A DNA stretch of 64,000 nt from Acrocarpospora catenulata (lineage in GTDB: Bacteria > Actinomycetota > Actinomycetes > Streptosporangiales > Streptosporangiaceae): contig NZ_JAHCST010000012.1 in assembly GCF_018476525.1 (NCBI RefSeq), forward strand, positions 124,001 to 188,000, given 5' to 3'. Below are positions 1 through 7,662 of the stretch, piece by piece. Numbering within the stretch: position 1 is the first letter of the stretch; each line of letters opens with the position of its first letter. The notes beneath the pieces were generated by a model. It saw only the letters and a list, made by a program, of their open reading frames with translations, did no database searches and was not told the DNA's origin. Position numbers and translations under genes: made by a program.

Positions 1-217
1 GCAGCGCCTTCAGCCAGGCCCGGGATGGGTGGTGGCCCGAATCCAGGGAACGGGCGTGCAGGCCGTCGCCGTACAGGGTGGTGTTCTCGCCGTCGAGTTT
101 CTCGGTGACCACAACCTCGCGCCCGGCCAGCCCGGCGACCCCCTCAGCCCGTACGTCATCCGCCGACAGGCCCGGTGACCAGGGCAGATGCGGGGTACGG
201 GGGTAGTGGACGCGCAT
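1..217 (-). CDS. RNA ligase family protein, N-terminal part (cut by window edge)
   Basis: The 72 residues visible contain EKLDGEN at residues 39-45, which fits nucleotidyltransferase motif I (KxDGE) of the Rnl2/T4-type RNA ligase family; Lys40 would be the AMP-accepting lysine. A basic stretch with HARSLDSGHHPSR follows, as in this family. The ATG at 217 has a G-rich Shine-Dalgarno (AAGGGGGG) a few bases upstream. Such ligases seal or adenylate RNA ends in repair. The rest of the gene, including motifs III-V, lies outside the window. It is on the same strand as the monooxygenase gene upstream but 200 bp away, so an operon is not obvious. Family assignment is fairly sure; the substrate is unknown. 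Confidence 0.72.
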   Translation of the reverse strand, partial: MRVHYPRTPHLPWSPGLSADDVRAEGVAGLAGREVVVTEKLDGENTTLYGDGLHARSLDSGHHPSRAWLKAL

Positions 218-417
218 GATCCCCCCTTGATCGACCTTGCGGCGAATCTAACGGGCAGGCCGACAGGGTTCCACCGAAATATCCTGCGGCGACCTGCCGC
301 GGGGCGGCCCCTACGCCCCGTGCTCGACCGGCTGGAACGCGACGGCCGGCTGATCTCCGGAATGCCGCTCCGGAGCCACCCCGCGGGCGGGTAGCTCCCC
401 GCCCGCGCCACGATCTC

Positions 418-1533
418 CTACGCGGCCCGGCGGAGCACCCCCCGCCGCCGCAGCTCGGGCAGCACGCCCTCGCCGAACCAGTACGCCTCCTCCAGGTGCG
501 GGTACCCCGACAGCACGAACTCCTCGATGCCGAGCGCGGCGTACTCCTCGATCAGGTCGGCCACCTCGGCGTGGCTGCCGACCAGCGCAGTCCCGGCCCC
601 GCCGCGGACCAGGCCGACCCCCGCCCACAGGCCGGGGTGCACCTCCAGGTCGCGGGCCTTGCCGGTGGTGAACCCGGCGTGCAGGGCGAGCATGCGCTGC
701 TGGCCGACCGAGGAGCTCTGCGCCAGCAGTTTGCGGGCCAGGGCGATGTCCTGCGGCGGGATGCGCTCCAGCAGGCGGCCGGCCTCGTCCCAGGCGTCGG
801 CCGAGCGGTCGCGGGTGATCACGTGCAGGCGGATGCCGAAGCGGAGCCTGCGGCCCTGCTCGGCGGCCAGGGCGCGGACCCAGGCCAGCTTCTCGGCCAC
901 CTGGGCGGGCGGCTCCCCCCAGGTCAGGTAGACGTCGGCGTGCTTGGCCGCGACCGGCCCGGCCGCCGCCGAGCTGCCGCCGAAGTACAGCTCGGGGACG
1001 GGGTCGGGCGCCTCGGCGACCCGGGCGTCCTCCACCTCGAAGTAGTTGCCGGTGAAGTCGAAGGAGCCCCGCCAGGCACCGCGGACGATGGTCAGGAACT
1101 CGCCGGTGCGCAGGTAGCGCTCGTCCTTGCCGAGGTGGTCGCCGAAGCGGCGCTGCTCGGCCTCCTCGCCGCCGGTGACCACGTTGAGCAGCAGCCGCCC
1201 GCCGGAGACGCGCTGGTAGGTGGCGGCCATCTGGGCGGCCAGGGTGGGGGAGAGCAGGCCGGGCCGGAAGGCCACCAGGAACTTCAGCCGGGTGGTCACC
1301 TGGGTGAGGGCGGCGGTGACCAGCCAGGCGTCCTCGCAGTAGGTGCCGGTCGGGGTGAGCACCGCCTCGAAGCCGAGCTGTTCGGCGGCGCGGGCGATCT
1401 GCCCGAGGTAGTCCACGCTCGGCGGCCGGTAGACGGCCTCGCCGTGGCTGCGGCCGAGGCCGTGGCCGCCGCCGACGATGGAGCGGCCGTCGCCGGTGGT
1501 GGGCAGGAACCAGTGGAACCGGAGCGCGCTCAC
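418..1533 (-). CDS. ssuD: FMNH2-dependent alkanesulfonate monooxygenase (SsuD-like, LLM class)
   Basis: This 371-residue cytoplasmic TIM-barrel flavin monooxygenase has the opening RFHWFLPTTGDGR typical of SsuD, then the FEAVLTPTGTYCEDAW and NVVTGGEEAEQRRFGD blocks that mark alkanesulfonate monooxygenases. The family uses reduced FMN and O2 to cleave alkanesulfonates to sulfite and aldehyde during sulfur starvation. The GTG start at 1533 puts the family's N-terminal motif at residues 4-12 and has GGAGGG upstream. No SsuABC transporter or flavin reductase lies next to it, so reduced flavin must come from elsewhere. The start codon overlaps the stop of a small upstream ORF (GTGA). Another LLM enzyme of related specificity is possible. 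Confidence 0.88.
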   Translation of the reverse strand: MSALRFHWFLPTTGDGRSIVGGGHGLGRSHGEAVYRPPSVDYLGQIARAAEQLGFEAVLTPTGTYCEDAWLVTAALTQVTTRLKFLVAFRPGLLSPTLAAQMAATYQRVSGGRLLLNVVTGGEEAEQRRFGDHLGKDERYLRTGEFLTIVRGAWRGSFDFTGNYFEVEDARVAEAPDPVPELYFGGSSAAAGPVAAKHADVYLTWGEPPAQVAEKLAWVRALAAEQGRRLRFGIRLHVITRDRSADAWDEAGRLLERIPPQDIALARKLLAQSSSVGQQRMLALHAGFTTGKARDLEVHPGLWAGVGLVRGGAGTALVGSHAEVADLIEEYAALGIEEFVLSGYPHLEEAYWFGEGVLPELRRRGVLRRAA

Positions 1534-1601
1534 CGGCCACGCCCTCCTCGCACTGGAGGGAGATCGCGATCGCGGCCGGGAGGAGGATCGACAACGGACA
1601 T
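1530..1601 (-). CDS. Possible 23-residue upstream ORF coupled to ssuD
   Basis: An ATG at 1601 with GAGG about 7 nt upstream opens a 23-codon frame rich in Pro, Asp and Arg, ending VRGGRGR. Its TGA overlaps the GTG start of the monooxygenase in the string GTGA. The position, just downstream of a predicted promoter and overlapping the gene it precedes, suggests a leader peptide or translational coupling. It has no cysteine run, so it does not match the known cysteine-rich leader peptides. Too short for coding statistics to be decisive. Confidence 0.3.
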   Translation of the reverse strand: MSVVDPPPGRDRDLPPVRGGRGR

Positions 1602-1638
1602 AGGCGTACCTCGCTGGAGCAGGGCGGCTTTACTCCGA

Positions 1639-1688
1639 AGATTACCCATATTTCCTACCAAGTCAATGGGTAATCTCAGGTATTACCC
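1639..1688 (-). promoter_or_regulatory. Predicted ssuD promoter with overlapping inverted-repeat operator
   Basis: On the minus strand TTGACT (1666-1661) and TAATCT (1644-1639) form a -35/-10 pair with a 16-bp spacer. The perfect 9-bp arms GATTACCCA (1640-1648) and TGGGTAATC (1667-1675) embrace this promoter. A third half-site, ATTACCC at 1682-1688, pairs with GGGTAAT at 1668-1674. The AT-rich repeats stand out in GC-rich DNA and look like a repressor or activator site. The regulator is not identified. Confidence 0.5.
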
Positions 1689-1760
1689 GTTCCATCGGGT
1701 CTGATCACCTGAACTCGGGCATACCGATGTCCTGACCACGGGGGATGCGGGGAGCTCGGA

Positions 1761-2546
1761 ATGCGGCCGACGGGATGGCGGGCGGAAGCGGCGGACGACG
1801 GACGGGAAGCGCCGCTGGTGCGCCGCCGCGCGCTACTGGGCTGGCCGGCCGCGCTGGCCTGCGGACCGGCGCTGACCGGGTGCGGCGCGCCCGACTTCGT
1901 CACCGTCGGCGCCACCTCACCGGCACCTGACCCGTCACCTTCGGCCGAGGAGATCGAGCCGGTCACCCCGCCGGAGGACCTCATGCGCGAGCACGGCGTG
2001 CTCAAGCGCATCCTGCTCATCTACCGGGAGGGGATCCGGCGGATCGAGGGCGGCCAACCGGTCCCGGCACAGGCGCTGCACGCCGGGGCGTACCTGATCC
2101 GCACCTTCATCGAGGAGTACCACGAGCACCTGGAAGAGAAGTACGTCTTCCCGGCCCTGGTCAAGGCCGGCAAGCTCACCGGCACCGTCCAGATCCTGAT
2201 CCAGCAGCACGACCGCGGACGCACGCTGACCGCCCGCATCCTGAACGCCACCGGCACCACCCCGGCGCCGACGCCCTCCGCCCGGGCCCGCGGCGCCCTG
2301 GTCGCCGACATGGCCGCCTTCATCCGGATGTACGAACCGCACGAGGCGCGCGAGGACACCGTCGTCTTCCCCGCCCTGCGCGAGGTCGTCACGCTCAGAC
2401 AGTTCGCCGAGATGGGCGAGATCTTCGAGGACGAGGAACACCGCCGCTTCGGCACCGCCGGCTTCACCGGCATCGTCAACCAGGTGGCCGACATCGAGAA
2501 GAGCCTGGGCATCTACGACCTGGCCCAGTTCACACCCCGGACATGA
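1761..2546 (+). CDS. Hemerythrin-domain lipoprotein, possibly Tat-exported
   Basis: The 261-residue product begins with VRRRALLG followed by a hydrophobic stretch ending in LTGC, a lipobox, so it is probably an exported lipoprotein; the double arginine hints at Tat export. The C-terminal two thirds is a hemerythrin HHE cation-binding domain, with histidines and acidic residues in REHGVLKRIL, EEYHEHLEEKYVFPAL, IQQHDRGRTL and YEPHEAREDTVVFPAL. Such domains hold a di-iron site and bind O2 or NO. A substrate or partner cannot be told from the context. The ATG at 1761 has GGGGAG six bases upstream. The gene is divergent from ssuD across about 230 bp. Confidence 0.85.
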   Translation: MRPTGWRAEAADDGREAPLVRRRALLGWPAALACGPALTGCGAPDFVTVGATSPAPDPSPSAEEIEPVTPPEDLMREHGVLKRILLIYREGIRRIEGGQPVPAQALHAGAYLIRTFIEEYHEHLEEKYVFPALVKAGKLTGTVQILIQQHDRGRTLTARILNATGTTPAPTPSARARGALVADMAAFIRMYEPHEAREDTVVFPALREVVTLRQFAEMGEIFEDEEHRRFGTAGFTGIVNQVADIEKSLGIYDLAQFTPRT

Positions 2547-2690
2547 CCGGGCCACGGCCGGGCGCGCGCGGCAACCGTTCGGTCAGCGCCGCGTCACACC
2601 TTCCCCGGCGCGGCCACCGGGCCGCGTCCGGTGGGTATGTCCGTTTCGCCTAGTTGTTGTGCGACGAATGTACGACGAAGGAGGCGGACC

Positions 2691-3065
2691 ATGGCCGGAT
2701 GGACGGGCGCCGAACTCACCGCGATCGGAGACGCCGACGAGGTGCAGATCGAGTCGCTGCGCCGCGACGACATGCTGACCAAACCGGTGACCATCTGGGT
2801 CGTCCGCCTGGAGGACGACCTGTACGTCCGCTGCATGAACGGCCCCGACGGCGCCTGGTACCGCGCCACCCGCTCCCGCGGCCAGGGCCGCATCCACACC
2901 GCCGGCGTCGGCAGGGACGTCGCCTTCGCCGACGCCGACCCCGCCCTGGGAGACCGGATCGACGGCGCCTACCGCGACAAGTACGCCCGCTACGGCCCCC
3001 AGTACGTCGACCCCGTCACCAGCCCGCAGGCCCGGCAGGCCACCATCCGGCTCCTGCCACGCTGA
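2691..3065 (+). CDS. DUF2255 family protein
   Basis: This small 124-residue protein matches the DUF2255 pattern: W(T/S)GAEL at the start, a DE-rich loop, then the VTIWVVRLEDDLYVR strand pair, RCMNGPDGAWYR and a C-terminal DxxYRxKY motif. The fold resembles a nitroreductase-like or FMN-binding split barrel, but no function is established. The ATG at 2691 was chosen over one 60 bases upstream because AAGGAGG sits just before it and homologues start at this point. It stands alone and is convergent with the ABC exporter operon. Confidence 0.8.
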   Translation: MAGWTGAELTAIGDADEVQIESLRRDDMLTKPVTIWVVRLEDDLYVRCMNGPDGAWYRATRSRGQGRIHTAGVGRDVAFADADPALGDRIDGAYRDKYARYGPQYVDPVTSPQARQATIRLLPR

Positions 3066-3101
3066 CCCTCACCAAAGGTTCGCGGGGCCGCCCAAGGGGG
3101 G

Positions 3102-3887
3102 TCAGCGGACGACGGGCCCCCGCTGGAATCTCGAGCGCGCCCACAGGTAGCCCGCCAGGCCGAGCCCGGCGCACCAGGCCAGGGCCAGGACGGGGCTGTT
3201 GCCGTACGGGGTGCCCATGAGCAGGCCGCGCAGGGTCTCGATGATCGGGGTGAAGGGCTGGTACTCGGCGAACCACCGCAGCCCGCCCGGCATCGACTCC
3301 GGCGGGACGATGGCGCTGCCGAGGAAGGGCAGGAACTGGAACGGCAGCGGGATGTTGCTGGCCGACTCGGGGTTCCTGGCGATCAGCCCCACCCCGGCGG
3401 CCAGCCAGGTCAGCGCGAAGGTAAGCAGGGTCAGCAGGCCGAAGGCGGCCAGCCACTCCAGCGCGGTGGCGTCGGGCCGGAAGCCCATCGCCAGCGCGAC
3501 CGCCACCACCAGCACCACGCTGGTCATGGTCTGGATCACCCCGCCGACCACGTGGCCGGTCAGGAAGGAGGCCCGGGAGATCGCCATGGTGCGGAACCGG
3601 TTGACGATGCCCTCGGTCAGGTCGGAGCTGACCCCGACCGCGGTGCCCACGCCGCCGGAGGCGACCGACATCAGGATGATGCCGGGCGCGATGTAGTCGA
3701 TGTACTTGACGGAGCCGTCGCCGATGCCGGCGCCGAGCGCGCCGCCGAAGGCGTAGTTGAACAGCAGCAGGATGATGACGGGCATCACCAGGGTGGAGAA
3801 GGTCATCGCCGGGTAGCGCCGCGCGTGCAGCAGGTTGCGGCGCAGCATGGTCGCCGAGTCGCTGACGGCGTAGGACAGGCTGGTCAT
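3102..3887 (-). CDS. ABC-2 type transporter permease (DrrB-like)
   Basis: The 261-residue membrane protein has six hydrophobic segments and the ABC-2 family body, including a central ASGGVGTAVGVSSDLTEGIVNRFRTM loop region and LARNPESASN-type loop before the last helices. It would form the membrane part of a drug or lipid exporter with the ATPase encoded just upstream. Its ATG overlaps the ATPase stop (ATGA, 3884-3887), so the two are translationally coupled. The family is best known from daunorubicin resistance DrrAB; the actual substrate here is unknown. Confidence 0.87.
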   Translation of the reverse strand: MTSLSYAVSDSATMLRRNLLHARRYPAMTFSTLVMPVIILLLFNYAFGGALGAGIGDGSVKYIDYIAPGIILMSVASGGVGTAVGVSSDLTEGIVNRFRTMAISRASFLTGHVVGGVIQTMTSVVLVVAVALAMGFRPDATALEWLAAFGLLTLLTFALTWLAAGVGLIARNPESASNIPLPFQFLPFLGSAIVPPESMPGGLRWFAEYQPFTPIIETLRGLLMGTPYGNSPVLALAWCAGLGLAGYLWARSRFQRGPVVR

Positions 3888-4849
3888 CGGAGGCCTTCTT
3901 TCTCAAGAGCGCCGCTGTGGGGTCGTCCGGTCAGGGTGAGGAACACCTCGTCCAGGTCGGGGGAGTGCACGGTGAGCTCCTCGGCCTGCACGGCGGCCCG
4001 GTCCAGCACGTCCAGGACCGCGCGCAGGGCGGGGACGCCGCCGTTGCCGGGGATGCGCAGGGTGAGCGTCTCGGCGTCGGTGGCGGCCTGGTCGAACAGG
4101 GCGGCGGCCGAGGCCAGCCGGTCGGCGTCGGCGAAGGACAGCCGGATGTGGTGGCCGGGGATGCGCCGCTTGAGCTCCTGCGGGGTGCCCTCGGCGACCA
4201 GCTTCCCGTGGTCCAGCACGGCGACGCGGTCGGCCAGCTGGTCGGCCTCCTCCAGATACTGGGTGGTCAGGAAGATGGTCACCCCCCGGCCGGTGACCAG
4301 GTCGCGGATGATCTCCCACATGACGCGGCGGCTGCGCGGGTCCAGACCGGTGGTGGGCTCGTCCAGGAAGATCACCCGCGGGTCGCCGATCAGGGTCATC
4401 GCCAGGTCGAGCTTGCGCCGCATGCCGCCGGAGAGGGTGAGCGCGGTCCCGCCGGCCGCCTCGGCCAGGTCGAAGCGGCGCAGCAGTTCGGCGGCGCGGC
4501 GGCGGCCCTCCCGGCGCGGCAGGTGGTTCAGGTCCGCCATCAGCAGCAGGTTCTCTTCGGCGGTGAGCAGGTTGTCCACCGCGGCGAACTGGCCGGTGAC
4601 GCCGATCGCCTCCCGTACGGCCTCGCCGTCGTGGGCCACGTCGTGCCCGGCCACCGCGGCCCGGCCGCCGTCGGCGGGGATGAGGGTGGACAGGATCTGC
4701 ACGGTGGTGGTCTTCCCGGCGCCGTTGGGGCCGAGCAGAGCGAAGATGCTGCCCTGGGGGATGGCCAGGTCCAGGCCGTCGAGCACGACCTTGTCCCCGT
4801 ACGATTTCGTCAGGCCGGTGGCGGTGATCGCCATGGTTGCCATGGTCAT
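3884..4849 (-). CDS. ABC exporter ATP-binding protein (DrrA-like)
   Basis: This 321-residue ATPase has Walker A GPNGAGKTT, signature LSGGMRRKLDLA, Walker B VIFLDEPTTGLD and the DrrA-type C-terminal extension after the nucleotide-binding domain. The ATG at 4849 overlaps the stop of the DUF4097 gene in ATGA, and its own stop overlaps the permease start, so it sits in the middle of a tightly coupled operon. Two further in-frame ATGs follow within six codons, so the exact start could be slightly later. It would power export by the neighbouring permease. Confidence 0.9.
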   Translation of the reverse strand: MTMATMAITATGLTKSYGDKVVLDGLDLAIPQGSIFALLGPNGAGKTTTVQILSTLIPADGGRAAVAGHDVAHDGEAVREAIGVTGQFAAVDNLLTAEENLLLMADLNHLPRREGRRRAAELLRRFDLAEAAGGTALTLSGGMRRKLDLAMTLIGDPRVIFLDEPTTGLDPRSRRVMWEIIRDLVTGRGVTIFLTTQYLEEADQLADRVAVLDHGKLVAEGTPQELKRRIPGHHIRLSFADADRLASAAALFDQAATDAETLTLRIPGNGGVPALRAVLDVLDRAAVQAEELTVHSPDLDEVFLTLTGRPHSGALEKEGLR

Positions 4850-5754
4850 GGCGGTGTCCCTTCGGTGGGGCGGCGGATGATGATGTCGCCGACGGCGCTG
4901 CGGGCGTGCACCTGGACGGTCTCGGCCTCGGGGCCGGGGTCGCCGGTGGCGGTGAGGAAGTTGCGCAGGGCGCCGTAGCGGGAGTGCACGTCCAGCCAGG
5001 CGGCGGCCGGTGGGCGGACGCCGACGTCGATGTCGCCGGTGGTGGTCTCCAGCACCAGGCGGCCGCGGGCGGCCTCGGCGACGCGGATGCCGCCGTTGGC
5101 GGTCTTGGCCTCCACCCCGGCGTGGGCGGCGCCGATGTGGATGTGGCCGTTGGCGGAGCGGGCGTCGACCGGGCCGCGGGCCAGGTCGACGGTGATGCGG
5201 CCGTTGGAGGAGTTGGCGCGCAGCCCGGCTGCGGCCTCGCCGACGGCGGTGTCGCCGTTGAGGTTCTTGATGACGGCCAGGCCGCCGACGGCGGTGAGGG
5301 TGATCTGCCCGGCGGCGGTGAGCTCGGCGGGCCCGCTCACCCGGGTGACGCGGATGTCGCCGTGGCCGGTGCGCAGTTCGGCGGTCTCGGCCTGGCCGAG
5401 CTGGATGTCGCCGAGCGAGGCCTTGATCCGGCATTCGCCGTACTGGCCCTGGCAGCGGAAGTCGCCCATGGGGGCCTCGGCTCGGATATGTGATCCGGCG
5501 GGCAGTTCGACGCTGATGTCCAGGGCACCGACGCGGCCGAACAGGCCGCGCTTGCGGGGGCCTTTGACCAGCAGGCGGCCGTCGGCGTAGCTGACCTTGG
5601 TCTGCTGGACGGCCTGCACGTCGAGGTCCTTGGCGCCGTCGGCGGGCAGCACCTCGACGGTGGCGGCGGCGCGGTCGCCGGTGGTGATGTGGGCGGCGCC
5701 GACGTCGAACTCCAGGGTGAGGGTGATCGGGCCGGGGGTGTCGAATGTGGGCAT
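4846..5754 (-). CDS. DUF4097 beta-strand repeat protein
   Basis: The 302-residue protein is a DUF4097/DUF2807-like right-handed beta repeat: short strands recur with a DI(R/Q)(V/L) and G(R/H)I pattern (GDIRVTR, GRITVDLA, GHIHIGAA, GGIRVAEA, GDIDVGV). It lacks a signal peptide or membrane helix and would be cytoplasmic. In actinobacteria it is often encoded with DrrAB-type exporters and an RHH or PadR regulator, exactly as here. Its molecular role is not known. It is the first structural gene after the regulator, with a 77-bp gap that contains another copy of the putative operator. Confidence 0.82.
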   Translation of the reverse strand: MPTFDTPGPITLTLEFDVGAAHITTGDRAAATVEVLPADGAKDLDVQAVQQTKVSYADGRLLVKGPRKRGLFGRVGALDISVELPAGSHIRAEAPMGDFRCQGQYGECRIKASLGDIQLGQAETAELRTGHGDIRVTRVSGPAELTAAGQITLTAVGGLAVIKNLNGDTAVGEAAAGLRANSSNGRITVDLARGPVDARSANGHIHIGAAHAGVEAKTANGGIRVAEAARGRLVLETTTGDIDVGVRPPAAAWLDVHSRYGALRNFLTATGDPGPEAETVQVHARSAVGDIIIRRPTEGTPP

Positions 5755-5807
5755 GGCGGTGCCGTCCTCAGGGCTGTGTCATGGCTGTGCCGAAGTGATG
5801 CCGGGAT

Positions 5808-5824
5808 GGTGCCCATATGGCACC
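5808..5824. promoter_or_regulatory. Palindromic GGTGCC-5-GGCACC site before the DUF4097 gene
   Basis: GGTGCC (5808-5813), CATAT, GGCACC (5819-5824) is a perfect inverted repeat of the TGGCAC element that is reiterated upstream of the RHH regulator gene. A further GTGCC lies at 5787-5791. It is probably a second, internal operator bound by the same regulator. Confidence 0.45.
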
Positions 5825-5831
5825 GCATGGG

Positions 5832-6323
5832 TCAGCTGACCCAGCCGGTGAAGCCGTGGCCGCGGCGGCCGCCGGTGGGGCGCTCGCGGGGTTCCAGGGC
5901 GGTGGCCACGGCCCGAACCAGCCAGGCGTTGACCGACAGGCCCTCCTGCCCGGCGGCCTCCTCGACCCGGGCCTTGAGGTGGGCGGGCAGCCGGAAGTTG
6001 ATCCGCGCCGCCCCGCCGTCCCCGTCCTCGGCGGGCGCCGGAGCGGGGGGACGACTCTCGCCGTACGGTTCCGGGGCCGGCGGCGGGTTGTTCACCACGA
6101 ACTCGGGGTCGACGCCGCGCAGCCGTACGTCGACGGAGCCGGGCGCCAGGTCGCGGGTCACCTCGTCCATGGCGGCCGACAGCGCGCCCAGCAGGGTCAG
6201 CCGGACGGCCGACTCCAGGGGCGCGGTCAGCCGCTCGGCCAGGGCACGGGCCTGCTCGCCGCCCGCCTCCGCGGCGAGCGCGAGTTCGTGCCGGAGGTTG
6301 TCGACATACGGCGTGAGATCCAT
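5832..6323 (-). CDS. Ribbon-helix-helix (HicB/Arc-like) regulator of the ABC operon
   Basis: The 163-residue protein has an N-terminal helical region (DLTPYVDNLRHELALAAEAG), a Pro-rich middle, and a C-terminal RHH motif, INFRLPAHLKARVEEAAGQEG then LSVNAWLVRAVATALE, as in Arc/MetJ and HicB-type proteins. These dimers bind short repeated half-sites through a beta ribbon. Start chosen at the ATG at 6323 (MDLTPY), the usual start of this family. It heads the DUF4097-ABC exporter operon and its start codon lies inside an array of TGGCAC repeats, so autoregulation is likely. It lacks an HicA toxin partner and is better seen as a transcription factor than an antitoxin. Confidence 0.78.
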   Translation of the reverse strand: MDLTPYVDNLRHELALAAEAGGEQARALAERLTAPLESAVRLTLLGALSAAMDEVTRDLAPGSVDVRLRGVDPEFVVNNPPPAPEPYGESRPPAPAPAEDGDGGAARINFRLPAHLKARVEEAAGQEGLSVNAWLVRAVATALEPRERPTGGRRGHGFTGWVS

Positions 6324-6388
6324 GGCACCACTATGGCACATCCATGGCATCATGAATAGCCACTATTGGCACCACTGGCACATGGCAC
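6323..6388. repeat. 11-bp phased TGGCAC direct repeats (probable RHH operator)
   Basis: TGGCA(C/T) begins at 6323, 6334, 6345, 6367, 6376 and 6383. The first three are exactly 11 bp apart and the fourth is 22 bp on, so the sites face the same side of the helix. The array covers the start codon and promoter region of the RHH regulator gene. Repeated short half-sites are what Arc-like proteins bind. Confidence 0.6.
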
Positions 6389-6522
6389 GCGAGCCTTCCC
6401 ACAACCGAACACTCCCGGCGCAAAAGGTCGAGGGTCGGTAAAACGACAGCTCATCTGCCTTGACCGGGGGTACATCGAGTGGGTGCGGGACATCCGGGCA
6501 GGGGCCAAGGATGCTGGGCGGG

Positions 6523-6536
6523 TGGACCTTGGACCC
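6523..6536 (+). promoter_or_regulatory. DosR/DevR-like box upstream of the universal stress gene
   Basis: TGGACCTTGGACCC is a fair match to the GGGACTWWAGTCCC core bound by DosR-type hypoxia regulators, which commonly control universal stress protein genes in actinobacteria. A second partial element GGGGCCAAGG lies at 6501-6510. No DosRS pair is in the window. Match is imperfect. Confidence 0.35.
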
Positions 6537-6600
6537 TGGGATCGGTGGCCGGTGTTGTCGATCCTCAAGGTGACGGGTCCGGACAAGGGGAGACGATGAC

Positions 6601-7491
6601 ATGGCCGATGATGTGACCGAATCGATCGTTGTCGGCGTGGACGGTTCGCCCGGTGCGACCGAGGCGGTGTTGTGGGCCGCCGACGAGGCCGCGCGCAGGC
6701 ACCTGCCGCTGCGCATCGTCCACGTGCTCGAATTCTGGCCGTACGACATCTCCAAGTTCCCCCCAGAGGTCCCCGAGGCGGTGGCCGAGGCCGCCGAGCG
6801 GATCCTCGCGGAGGCCGAGACCGTCGCGCGTGAGCACCGGCCGGAAATCCGGACGAGCACCGAAGTGCTGAAGGGAGTGCCGGCCAAGGTCCTGCGCGAG
6901 CAGGTGACGCCCCGCTCCGAACTGGTGCTCGGCTGCCGTGGCCTGGGCGGTTTCGCCGGGACCCTGCTGGGGTCGGTGAGCACGCACGTGGCCGGGCAGG
7001 CGCACGGCCCCGTCGTCGTGGTGCGCCCGGACGGGGAAGCGCGGACGGACGGCAACCATGGCGACGTCGTGGTGGGCGTCGACGACTCCGAGGAGTGCGA
7101 GCCGGCGCTCGCCTACGCCTTCGAGCAGGCCCGCCTGCGCGGCGCCCGGATCCGGGCCGTGTACGCCTGGCAACTGCTCGCCGGCCCGTACGGCGCGGCC
7201 ATGGCCTACGCGCCGTCCTCGGTCTGGGACATGGCAGAGGTCAGGCGCGACCGGGAGGAGACGGCCGCGGCCAAGCTCGCGCCGTGGCGGAGGAAGTTCC
7301 CCGAGGTCGAGGTGTCGCTGGAGGTGCCGTGCGCGCACCCGGTGGACGCTCTCACCGAGGCGTCCACCGGGGCTGCGCTGCTCGTGGTCGGTTCCCACGG
7401 CCGAGGCGCGATCGGCTCGGTCGTGCTCGGCTCGGTCAGCCGCGCCGTGCTGCATCACGCTCACTGCCCGGTGGCGGTGATCCGATCATGA
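6601..7491 (+). CDS. Universal stress protein with two UspA domains
   Basis: The 296-residue protein is a tandem UspA duplication. Domain 1 (about 1-145) starts IVVGVDGSPGATEAVLWA and ends with GSVSTHVAGQAHGPVVVVR; domain 2 (about 150-296) starts VVVGVDDSEECEPALAYA and ends with VVGSHGRGAIGSVVLGSVSRAVL. The second domain has the ATP-binding GxxGxGxxxxxxxGS pattern; the first has GCRGLGGFAGTLLGSVS, a close variant. Cytoplasmic stress and dormancy proteins of this type are often hypoxia induced. The ATG has GGGGAG upstream. Its stop overlaps the start of a short CBS-like ORF. Confidence 0.9.
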   Translation: MADDVTESIVVGVDGSPGATEAVLWAADEAARRHLPLRIVHVLEFWPYDISKFPPEVPEAVAEAAERILAEAETVAREHRPEIRTSTEVLKGVPAKVLREQVTPRSELVLGCRGLGGFAGTLLGSVSTHVAGQAHGPVVVVRPDGEARTDGNHGDVVVGVDDSEECEPALAYAFEQARLRGARIRAVYAWQLLAGPYGAAMAYAPSSVWDMAEVRRDREETAAAKLAPWRRKFPEVEVSLEVPCAHPVDALTEASTGAALLVVGSHGRGAIGSVVLGSVSRAVLHHAHCPVAVIRS

Positions 7492-7643
7492 AAGCCGGTG
7501 GCACGCTGGTCGGCCTGATCACAGTGATCGATCTGCTCACCGCGCTCGCCGGACGCCATCCCGGCCGGAGGACGGCGGGCCGCGGTGCCGGTCCCGCACT
7601 GTTCCGGCTCCAGCCGGTCCTCCCTCCGGAAGATCAGCCCTGA
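7488..7643 (+). pseudogene. CBS-domain C-terminal fragment overlapping the usp stop
   Basis: A 51-codon frame begins at an ATG that overlaps the usp stop (ATGA) and reads GTLVGLITVIDLLTALAG near its start. That resembles the last strand and helix of a CBS domain (LVGIVTxxDLLxAL). A whole CBS domain is about 55-60 residues and normally comes in pairs, so this is either a remnant of a CBS protein or a chance coupled small ORF. CBS and Usp proteins often neighbour each other in dormancy clusters, which favours a remnant. Confidence 0.4.
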
Positions 7644-7662
7644 CTCACCTGCTCCCCACTGA

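Noticed and set aside
311-1594. A long frame through the monooxygenase gene in another reading frame
   Set aside because: Low-complexity Arg/Pro/Gly content and no family motif; the overlapping frame carries a complete SsuD-like sequence.
6366-6599. A 77-codon frame upstream of the universal stress gene
   Set aside because: It runs through the repeat array and promoter region, lacks a ribosome site and has no coding bias.
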